A DNA stretch of 8,173 nt, from assembly GCA_020630455.1 (NCBI GenBank), contig JAHDBK010000143.1:1-8173 (forward strand), in the 5' to 3' direction. This DNA is from Saprospiraceae bacterium. Lineage in GTDB: Bacteria > Bacteroidota > Bacteroidia > Chitinophagales > Saprospiraceae. Position 1 is the stretch's first letter; each line of letters opens with the position of its first letter. A model generated the notes under the pieces. It was not told where the DNA came from, did no database searches, and was given only the letters and a program-made list of their open reading frames with translations. Of the stretch, positions 1-6,006 are shown one piece after another. The position numbers were made by a program, and so were the translations under genes.

Positions 1-22
1 TGATATTTAACCTATCCTAAAC

Positions 23-65
23 AACAAAGGAGACTTATAATAAGTCTCCTTTGTTATAATTTTTT
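23..65. terminator. Perfect hairpin terminator, probably bidirectional
   Basis: A 15-base arm (AACAAAGGAGACTTA, 23-37) and its exact reverse complement (41-55) flank a 3-base loop, giving an uninterrupted stem. On the plus strand six Ts follow at 60-65, so it could end a plus-strand gene lying left of the window. On the minus strand the arm runs into TTTGTTGTTT, a weaker U-rich tail, about 30 bases after the stop codon of the 59-residue ORF. The convergent arrangement is inferred, because no plus-strand gene is visible here. Confidence 0.8.
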
Positions 66-86
66 GGAATCATATTTAAAAGTAAA

Positions 87-266
87 TTAATCAATTTCTT
101 TTTCTACTTTTTTGATTACAATATGTTCCAACAATTCATCTTTTTCATTCGATTTAAAAATACAATCTTTTTTAAAGATACAGTTTAAGTACCCGAATAT
201 TAATGCAAATACACAAATAATTAAATACATACCATACCTATGCTTCATCCATTTTTTACTGTTCAT
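87..266 (-). CDS. Small single-pass membrane protein, 59 residues, unknown function
   Basis: This short ORF begins at ATG (266-264) and ends at TAA (89-87), encoding 59 residues. The N-terminus is basic (MNSKKWMKHR). Residues about 12-31 form one hydrophobic segment (YLIICVFALIFGYLNCIF), followed by a charged C-terminal tail (about residues 32-59) rich in Lys and Glu. By the positive-inside rule the basic N-terminus should be cytoplasmic and the tail periplasmic. It has two cysteines, at about positions 29 and 35. I recognise no family. Support for a real gene comes from the coherent membrane-protein layout, the same strand as all neighbours, a good promoter match upstream (502-532) and a hairpin terminator about 30 bases after the stop. 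No Shine-Dalgarno is seen; the leader before ATG is A-rich (TTTAACAA), as is usual in Bacteroidota. A chance ORF remains possible. Confidence 0.5.
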   Translation of the reverse strand: MNSKKWMKHRYGMYLIICVFALIFGYLNCIFKKDCIFKSNEKDELLEHIVIKKVEKEID

Positions 267-371
267 TTGTTAAATTTTTTAGTAAGTTGAGGTAATAATT
301 TTGATTCGATATTGTCAAATTTCCTTATAGTATACTTTATTGATATTTTATTAAAAATAGAGTATCTTATC

Positions 372-391
372 ACTATAGGTAATACTATAGT
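372..391. repeat. 7-bp inverted repeat in presumed leader
   Basis: ACTATAG (372-378) and CTATAGT (385-391) are exact reverse complements around a 6-base spacer. The CTATAG core is itself a palindrome, so the site also reads as a direct repeat. It lies between the promoter match and the 59-residue ORF, where it could form a leader hairpin or bind a dimeric regulator. In such AT-rich DNA, chance is a serious alternative. Confidence 0.35.
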
Positions 392-501
392 TTAATCTAA
401 ACTTCATTTGATACAAATCGTACCAAATATTAATATGTTCACAGTTAAAAAGAATTGAAGAGTTTGTTTTTTGAATTATAATCCTTTTGTTCTTATAAAT
501 A

Positions 502-532
502 CAAATATATATTATTTTTTCATATATATCAA
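502..532 (-). promoter_or_regulatory. Bacteroidota-type promoter (TTG-N20-TATATTTG)
   Basis: On the minus strand, TATATTTG (509-502) matches the Bacteroidota -7 consensus TAnnTTTG exactly. TTG (532-530) lies 20 bases upstream, within the known 17-23 range for the -33 element. Transcription would start near position 495 and run toward the 59-residue ORF. It sits downstream of the thioredoxin terminator, which suits an independent transcription unit. The short consensus and AT-rich background keep confidence moderate. Confidence 0.5.
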
Positions 533-610
533 TATGTTATATTAAAAAATGTTTAATGCATTTAAAAAAAATTCAAGAATAACATTTAAAACCAATAATA
601 ATTACATTAA

Positions 611-630
611 AATAAAGAGTATTCTTTATT
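611..630. repeat. Perfect 8-bp inverted repeat
   Basis: AATAAAGA (611-618) and TCTTTATT (623-630) are exact reverse complements around the loop GTAT. It lies just beyond the main thioredoxin terminator on the transcribed strand. It could be a weak backup terminator or an operator, but the stem is almost all A-T and lacks a clean T-tract. Confidence 0.35.
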
Positions 631-652
631 AATGAGATTTTTGAATAAAAAT

Positions 653-691
653 AAAAAAAAAAAGAACAATTTTAAAAAATTGCCCTTTTTT
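653..691 (-). terminator. Intrinsic terminator of the thioredoxin unit
   Basis: Read on the minus strand, AAAAAGGGCAATTTT (690-676) pairs with AAAATTGTTCTTTTT (673-659), giving a 15-pair stem that includes two G-U wobbles, with a tight loop. It runs directly into a tract of 11 Ts (663-653). It lies about 35 bases after the stop codon of the CSWC thioredoxin gene, so it should end that transcript. Confidence 0.85.
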
Positions 692-726
692 AACATGCTC
701 TTATTCGATTATATATAAACTTATAA

Positions 727-1296
727 TTATTCTGATACTGGTTTTGCTTCAGGTTCTGAAGGTTTGAATTTTTTCTGATAAATAACCCAAGGAGTTGATT
801 TATAATAATCACCTCCAAAATAAGTCATAATCGGTTCGAATTCTTCAAGAGAGCGATAACCTGGAATGGCTTGAATAACTTGCAAATCTTCATCAATAAA
901 GACAGTTGTTGGATAACTCATTTTTCCTTGCATTAACCATACGGCTAATTCGTGATAGCCTCTTTTACCGCTTTTGATGTATTTATATTCTTTGTCATTA
1001 AATTTAATGGTTTCTTTGTATTCAGCATCAAATTTAACGGCATAAAAGTTTTCATTGATATAATCTACAACTATGGGATCTTGAAAGGTGTTGTCATCCA
1101 TTTTTTTGCACCAACTACACCATGAGGTATAAACATCGACAATAATTTTCTTATTGTCATCTTCTGATTTTTCAATAGCTTCCTCCCAAGTCAACCAATT
1201 GATTGAGGCTTCATCATTAGAAACATTATCTACAGTCCAAGCAGAAATTGTAATGATAAAAAATAAGAAAGAAATTAATTTTATTACACTATTCAT
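727..1296 (-). CDS. Exported thioredoxin-fold protein with CSWC active site
   Basis: This 189-residue protein is a periplasmic thiol-disulfide oxidoreductase-like protein of the thioredoxin_7/DUF255-like group. Residues 1-19 form a hydrophobic signal peptide (basic K6, then ISFLFFIITISA), with likely cleavage after A19. The fold starts with the strand IIVDVYT (51-57), then W59-C60-S61-W62-C63-K-K-M, the redox motif followed by the KKM and TFQD signature of this group. The probable cis-proline is P129 (SYPT), before strand TVFID. A Pro/Glu/Lys-rich tail ends the protein (about 175-189). It is a tandem paralogue of the upstream gene, about half identical by eye over the core, including the shared RGYHELA segment (112-118). 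No promoter is visible in the 122-base gap upstream, so it is probably co-transcribed with its paralogue; a strong terminator follows. The start is ATG with an A-rich leader. The physiological substrate is unknown. Confidence 0.9.
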   Translation of the reverse strand: MNSVIKLISFLFFIITISAWTVDNVSNDEASINWLTWEEAIEKSEDDNKKIIVDVYTSWCSWCKKMDDNTFQDPIVVDYINENFYAVKFDAEYKETIKFNDKEYKYIKSGKRGYHELAVWLMQGKMSYPTTVFIDEDLQVIQAIPGYRSLEEFEPIMTYFGGDYYKSTPWVIYQKKFKPSEPEAKPVSE

Positions 1297-1418
1297 TTTT
1301 ATTACTTAAATACTGTCCTTTAATATAAAAAGGTGGTTTTCCAAGTATTGAACGCTAATCTAAAATGTTTTAGAATATTTTTAAAAATAGATTAAGCATT
1401 TTAAATAAAGATTAACTT

Positions 1419-1967
1419 TTATTCCCCTCCATCTCTCTCTTTCAAATACTCTTCGTAAGACATTGTGGAGTATTTTTCATCATTGATAAATTCAAGAACA
1501 GGTTGCAAGCTATTTGCATCCATAAAACCTGGAATAATGGTAATTCTTGCTTGTTCTTCATTTAAAGCTACAAAAGATGGAAAGCTTAGGCGATTATCCA
1601 AAAGAGAAGCTGCTAATTCGTGATAACCTCTTCTTCCGTTAGGTACAAATTTAAAAGTGTGTCCTTTATAAACAATATCTTCTTTTTGCTCTGCATTCAA
1701 TTTAATTGGATAAAAATTGTCATTCATATATTTGACAATATCTTCATCTTGAAATGTAGATTTATCCATCTTTTTACACCAACCACACCAATCAGTATAA
1801 ACATCAACAAATAATTTTTTAGGATTTTCTTCATTGAGTTCAATTGCTTCTTCCCAAGTATACCACTTTATTTCATCGGCAAGTTCAACATCATTATTTA
1901 GTACAAATGACATCAAAAGAAAACAAGATAAAACGAGTGTAGTAGTTATTGTGTAAATCTTTTTCAT
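1419..1967 (-). CDS. Exported thioredoxin-fold protein with CGWC active site
   Basis: This is a 182-residue thioredoxin_7/DUF255-like protein. The frame extends one codon further to a TTG at 1970, but ATG at 1967-1965 is the better start and gives a normal signal peptide beginning MKKIYTITTT. A cysteine (C15) sits inside the hydrophobic stretch; the residues around it do not make a good lipobox, so I read this as a cleaved signal or membrane anchor, not a lipoprotein. The core has strand LFVDVYT, then W60-C61-G62-W63-C64-K-K-M, a TFQD segment and cis-proline P130 (SFPS). The basic RRGYHELA segment matches the paralogue. It lies 63 bases after the helicase-like gene and has its own -7 box (2008-2015), so it probably heads a two-gene thioredoxin operon. 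Two different CxxC dipeptides in one operon may mean different redox potentials or a relay between the pair, which is inference. Confidence 0.9.
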   Translation of the reverse strand: MKKIYTITTTLVLSCFLLMSFVLNNDVELADEIKWYTWEEAIELNEENPKKLFVDVYTDWCGWCKKMDKSTFQDEDIVKYMNDNFYPIKLNAEQKEDIVYKGHTFKFVPNGRRGYHELAASLLDNRLSFPSFVALNEEQARITIIPGFMDANSLQPVLEFINDEKYSTMSYEEYLKERDGGE

Positions 1968-2007
1968 CAAAAATTAAATTTATAATTAAAAACAAAGGCA
2001 AGTTATA

Positions 2008-2015
2008 CAAATTTA
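2008..2015 (-). promoter_or_regulatory. -7 promoter box for the thioredoxin pair
   Basis: TAAATTTG on the minus strand (2015-2008) is an exact TAnnTTTG match, about 40 bases before the ATG of the CGWC thioredoxin. No TTG occurs at the right distance; the nearest -33-like triplet is GTG (2040-2038), 22 bases upstream and inside the end of the helicase-like gene. So this is a plausible promoter with only one good half. Confidence 0.4.
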
Positions 2016-2029
2016 AATTTCGATGCACT

Positions 2030-5000
2030 TTATTTAACACTATTTAACTCTGTTTTCACAGGTGTGTTATCGGCTTTAATCAGCTTACCTGCTAATATCC
2101 TTGCTTCTCTTTTTGGGTTCTTCCACCAGCTATAAGAATGTATTTGATAAATCTGATAACCTGCCTCTTCTAATTTCTTTAAAACAGCGTCTTCAAACTC
2201 ATAAGCTACGGTAGGATTATTCCTATCTATGCTATCACCAATTACCAAAGGAATAGGCTGTCTATGGTCTTGTGGTAGAAGAGTTAAAGCGGCTGTTCCT
2301 ATTTCTTCAAGAGGAGATGTAATTTTTAATCTATCTTTTTCAAAATAAGGTTCCAATTCTTTTTTAACTTGTTGAATAAAATTGAAAGGTTCTCTTTCAT
2401 TAGTACGAAGACCTTCCCACTTGATTTCTTGTAAGAATTCAGTTCTAATCTTATTATTTTTTTGTTCTACTATTTGAGCATATTTTAAAAACTGAATAAC
2501 AGAATGGGCAGCTTTAGCATTATTTTTTAATTTCTCATCAACAAAGTTCATCGGAATTGAAGAACAAAGTATCAATTTATTTTTTACTTTAGAAAGGATA
2601 ATATTCAAAGCTCTATCTGCAACTGTACTTTCAAATTGATAGAAATCAGCAGCCAATTGAGATTTTAAATTAATGGTACCAAAAGTCATTGACCATACAA
2701 TATTATCATAGTGATCATTTAATTCTGAAAAATGAACAATTCTCAAACCCTCTTCTTCGAGTTTTATAATCATTTCACTTACTGGATTCCTTTTTTGTTT
2801 AGCATAAATGATATAATTATGAATCAAATCCCTTTGAGCAAAGGTATTGGTAACAATAGCTGTTTTTGGAAATTTATTAGTATGAGGATTCATTTTAACT
2901 TCTCCTAGTAAACCAATCAAGTATTCTGCTTCAAATTCATTAACTTTCTTTTCTTCATCATATCTACCAGAAACATTCTTTAATTGAATCCCATCCATTC
3001 TATTTTCAGGTAAAAAATAACTAATTTTCTTTATATTTCCATGATATGCTGTAGCATTTGCGAAATCTATACAAGATTTTTCACAATCTTCATGTTGATA
3101 ATAAAAAGGAATTATATCAGCTCCCGACTCTACCAATTCATTGATTAAAGTTTTCTTGTCTTCAGAAACATATAAAGATTGTTGTCTATCCCCTATTACA
3201 ACCACTCTATCTGCTATGTCCATTAATGGAATAGCTTGGGTCATTGATAATTTATGAGCATCATCTAATATTAATACATCATAATGTATTTTACTTGGCG
3301 TCAACAATTCTTCTGCTACTTCGTAGGTCATCATTGTAATAGGATACCAAACAGGCAATTCTTTATGAAAAGTTAGAAATACGTCTTTTATTCTCACATT
3401 TGAAGGTAAGGTAGATTTTTTACCAAAAAACAAATCAAATAACTTCTTATTTTTTTCTTCTAAATCCAATAAACTTTTTTCCTGTCTAACTGCCCACAAG
3501 TCCTTAATATAATCAGGCATATGAGATCTTAAAGAAGCCAAATCCTTTAAATATTCTTCTTTAACATTCTCATTAATATTGAAAGACATGAAAGAATAAT
3601 CATTTAAACAACTATAAAAATACCAGCTATTAAATGCAGGAAGCCATTCGGCAGCTTTTGACTTATGAATCCCTTTAATTGTTTCTTTGGATAGAGGTAG
3701 AATTTCTAACCAATGCTTTTGCCAAGGATAAAAATCTTCAAATTGTGGTAAATTTTGGTCTGTAATTTCAAGTAAAGTCCACAATTGTTCTATGTTTTCA
3801 ATTCTTTTTTTGATTGAACGTCCTTCATAAGAAAACCACTCTCTAAATAGTTTAGTTTGATTGAGTTCTTCTAATAATAAATCATGAGAATATTCTAAAT
3901 CACCAATGACTGCACTATAATCCATGTGCATCATTACCGATTTACTATTCATAGTATTGGATTCCTTAATAATTCCAAAAGGTAAGTTATTAATCCATTG
4001 TTCTAATACAGATTCAAAATCATTAACAAACTGTTGAATAGTAGTAATTTTTTCAACATCTTTTGTTTTCGGAAATCTATAATCAAAATATTTTTTTTCA
4101 TTAAATATATTCTCAATATCATGAAAATCATGAGTCACTTCTTTTCTAGCTGCTTTTATATTGCTATAATTTTCAGAAAAAATACCATACATCTGAACTT
4201 TTGTCAATCCTGATTGCTTAAAATCTTCTCCATATACTTTGGAATACTCGTTTATTTTACTTTTGAGTCCTCTTATCTTTCCGTATAAATCTCTTGCATG
4301 ACTTTCATAATGATTTCTCAACTCATCTCTATATTCTTCAAGTGTTTTGGTAAACCTTCTAAGTAATTGGTCAGTCTTTGACTTATAACTTTTTACATTT
4401 TTATTGGTAAATTCTGTTGCTCTTTCAATTTCTTTATTTAAGAATATTTCTTCATGTAAAACGGTTAAAGGATGATTGAGTTTTTTTATTTTTTTGAACA
4501 AACGCTCACCTTTTATTAAATCTGTTTTAATGATATCATGTTCTCTAAAAGTAAACTTATAATCTTTTGCGTTTAGCCTACCAGAAAGGATGTCTTTTCC
4601 ACTTAGTCTATTACTATCAATATAATATCCAACAGTATCTGTAAAATCTAAATTCCCAAATGCTCTTTTAGATAATAATTGATGATGTTCTTCCATTTGT
4701 TCATGTCTATTAATACACCTTTCTAAGAGCACCTCATATCCATATCTCTTAGTAGTTTGGAGTTGTTCGAGGTATTCAGGATATTTTTTATGATGATTAT
4801 AAAAAGATTGAATTTCATTTTTAGAATCTGTAAAAATATATGATAAAGCATGGATATTGTCTTTTTTGAGTTTAGACTCCAAGCCCTTTAATCCTTTTGA
4901 ATAAGGAGAAACAACCAAACACGACAATCCATTGGCTAAAATATTAGTAGCTAAATGATATACAGCAGTGGATTTACCTGTTCCATTAGAACCTTCTGCA

Positions 5001-5860
5001 ATAGTAATTTTTTGGTTTTGCATTTTAAATGTCAAATGTTTTTGACAAGGGTCAGGAGCTGTAAGGCTAAAAGGATGTCTAAATTCTTTCTCAATCGATT
5101 CAGATGTCAACATTGATGTTGAATCTTCATCTTGCATTTTTTCATATAAATATTCTTTTAAATTAGAATGTTCTTGTCCATATATTCCTAAAATAGCGGC
5201 ATTAAAAAATGTAGCTGTGTCAGACATTTCTTTTATCTCATTAGTATTCGGACAAGGTATCACAGATGATAATGAAAGAGAATTATCAATATTCAGTTTT
5301 TTAGCCAATTCATTACAAAAAGCATTCAAAGACTTCGTTCCTTCCAAATATTTTTCTATGTACTCATTTGACATCGAATCAATATCTACTCCTCTTTTTT
5401 CTTTTAAATAGGAATATAAGAAAGGATTTAAACGAGGTTTAGTATCTGACTTTGACATGATCCAAGTATCGGGTCTATTGACACTAGGCTTAATATCAAC
5501 TGACCATATAAAAATAGGTGACACTATTGGTAATAAAGAAAATTCTTTATCTTTATCAATAAATAATGGAAAACCGACAGATAATGTATGAAAATTTTTA
5601 TCTAATTTGGCATTGTGGTATTCCAAATAAATATGATTCATATGAGCATTAAACTCAGTTTTTATTTGGAATTCATGTTCAAATTGAACCTTGTTCAATA
5701 ATGAATTTATAAAATCAGAACCAAAGCCATCTAAATAAGAAGCTCCAGCAATATCTAATCTATTATGATAAATGGGTAGTGCATTTTTATAAATAGATTG
5801 ATTGAGGTTAAAATCTAAATTCTCGTAAAGTGATTTAAGTTTATTATTGTCCCACTTCAT
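2030..5860 (-). CDS. Large SF1 helicase-like protein with degenerate motifs and Vsr-like C-terminus
   Basis: This 1276-residue protein resembles long Upf1/DNA2-type superfamily 1 helicases (COG1112-like, often annotated DUF4011 or AAA_11/AAA_12). Residues about 88-160 carry the N-terminal pattern of that group (GFPLF, SPIFIWSV, PRLNPFLYSYL). D270-P-C-Q273 is a Q-motif and G290-S-N-G-T-G-K296-S a good Walker A; motif Ia follows (311-327). An insertion of about 510 residues, with a likely coiled coil (440-540), separates these from the VWYPITMMTYEVAEEL element (837-852), motif II D866-D867-A-H and motif III G890-D-R-Q-Q894. Domain 2A is recognisable from N974-x-x-E977-A and VTNTFAQ1009, but motifs IV, V and VI have lost key residues. 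The C-terminus (about 1176-1262) aligns with Vsr-like nuclease domains, ending GYQIYQIHSYSWWKNP, but lacks their acidic centre. It starts at ATG with no Shine-Dalgarno. ATP binding is likely; unwinding and cleavage are doubtful. A single-gene defence or repair role is speculative. Confidence 0.8.
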   Translation of the reverse strand: MKWDNNKLKSLYENLDFNLNQSIYKNALPIYHNRLDIAGASYLDGFGSDFINSLLNKVQFEHEFQIKTEFNAHMNHIYLEYHNAKLDKNFHTLSVGFPLFIDKDKEFSLLPIVSPIFIWSVDIKPSVNRPDTWIMSKSDTKPRLNPFLYSYLKEKRGVDIDSMSNEYIEKYLEGTKSLNAFCNELAKKLNIDNSLSLSSVIPCPNTNEIKEMSDTATFFNAAILGIYGQEHSNLKEYLYEKMQDEDSTSMLTSESIEKEFRHPFSLTAPDPCQKHLTFKMQNQKITIAEGSNGTGKSTAVYHLATNILANGLSCLVVSPYSKGLKGLESKLKKDNIHALSYIFTDSKNEIQSFYNHHKKYPEYLEQLQTTKRYGYEVLLERCINRHEQMEEHHQLLSKRAFGNLDFTDTVGYYIDSNRLSGKDILSGRLNAKDYKFTFREHDIIKTDLIKGERLFKKIKKLNHPLTVLHEEIFLNKEIERATEFTNKNVKSYKSKTDQLLRRFTKTLEEYRDELRNHYESHARDLYGKIRGLKSKINEYSKVYGEDFKQSGLTKVQMYGIFSENYSNIKAARKEVTHDFHDIENIFNEKKYFDYRFPKTKDVEKITTIQQFVNDFESVLEQWINNLPFGIIKESNTMNSKSVMMHMDYSAVIGDLEYSHDLLLEELNQTKLFREWFSYEGRSIKKRIENIEQLWTLLEITDQNLPQFEDFYPWQKHWLEILPLSKETIKGIHKSKAAEWLPAFNSWYFYSCLNDYSFMSFNINENVKEEYLKDLASLRSHMPDYIKDLWAVRQEKSLLDLEEKNKKLFDLFFGKKSTLPSNVRIKDVFLTFHKELPVWYPITMMTYEVAEELLTPSKIHYDVLILDDAHKLSMTQAIPLMDIADRVVVIGDRQQSLYVSEDKKTLINELVESGADIIPFYYQHEDCEKSCIDFANATAYHGNIKKISYFLPENRMDGIQLKNVSGRYDEEKKVNEFEAEYLIGLLGEVKMNPHTNKFPKTAIVTNTFAQRDLIHNYIIYAKQKRNPVSEMIIKLEEEGLRIVHFSELNDHYDNIVWSMTFGTINLKSQLAADFYQFESTVADRALNIILSKVKNKLILCSSIPMNFVDEKLKNNAKAAHSVIQFLKYAQIVEQKNNKIRTEFLQEIKWEGLRTNEREPFNFIQQVKKELEPYFEKDRLKITSPLEEIGTAALTLLPQDHRQPIPLVIGDSIDRNNPTVAYEFEDAVLKKLEEAGYQIYQIHSYSWWKNPKREARILAGKLIKADNTPVKTELNSVK

Positions 5861-6006
5861 GGTTTTCTCTATTGAATTAAATAATTGAATGCAAATTAAT
5901 AGAAATTATGCTAAATTTTTAGTAAATTATAAAAAAATTTTGTTATAAATATAAAAATAAGGCAAATTATTAATTTTTAGTAAGAACATCTATTATATAG
6001 AGGCTA
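5861..6006. other. Gap upstream of the helicase-like gene, no clear promoter
   Basis: These 146 bases separate the oxygenase stop from the helicase-like start. No exact TAnnTTTG box is present; the nearest is TTAATTTG (5899-5892, minus strand), with one mismatch and no TTG at the right spacing. The gap contains the direct repeat described separately and a small hairpin (TCTAT-ATA-ATAGA, minus strand) just after the oxygenase stop, without a T-tract. Confidence 0.5.
5914..5983 (-). repeat. Imperfect direct repeat upstream of the helicase-like gene
   Basis: The 12-mer TTACTAAAAATT occurs twice on the minus strand, at 5983-5972 and 5925-5914, 58 bases apart. Both copies are followed by a similar ATAATTT stretch. 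This may be a pair of regulator half-sites controlling the helicase-like gene, but chance is possible in sequence this AT-rich. Confidence 0.35.

Larger units (their letters stand above)
267..726. other. Long AT-rich intergenic region
   Basis: This 460-base gap lies between the CSWC thioredoxin gene and the 59-residue ORF. It contains no ORF I would support on either strand. It does hold the terminator of the thioredoxin unit (653-691), a perfect 8-bp inverted repeat (611-630), a promoter match reading toward the small ORF (502-532) and a 7-bp inverted repeat (372-391) in the presumed leader. If the promoter is right, the small ORF has an unusually long 5' untranslated leader of about 230 bases. 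Confidence 0.7.

Noticed and set aside
549..632. Plus-strand ORF of about 27 codons starting ATGTTTAATGCA
   Set aside because: It is Lys/Asn-rich as expected from random AT-rich DNA, runs across an inverted repeat, and has no promoter or terminator of its own.
1323..1418. Small palindromes (TCTAAAA-CA-TTTTAGA and TATTTTTAAAAATA) between the two thioredoxin genes, considered as a terminator
   Set aside because: Stems are short, almost all A-T, and not followed by a T-tract; no promoter is seen after them, so read-through is more likely.
1620..1814. Plus-strand open frame of 64 codons
   Set aside because: It lies wholly inside the well-supported CGWC thioredoxin gene on the other strand and has no recognisable protein features.
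1919..1925. Possible lipoprotein cysteine in the signal sequence of the CGWC thioredoxin
   Set aside because: The cysteine (residue 15 from ATG) is preceded by V-L-S and followed by a further hydrophobic run (FLLMSFVL), so it lies inside the membrane segment instead of at its end.
5217..5411. Plus-strand open frame of 64 codons
   Set aside because: Antisense to the N-terminal part of the helicase-like gene, which has clear family features; a shadow frame.
5892..5899. TTAATTTG considered as a promoter box for the helicase-like gene
   Set aside because: It has one mismatch at a conserved position and no TTG at 17-23 bases upstream.
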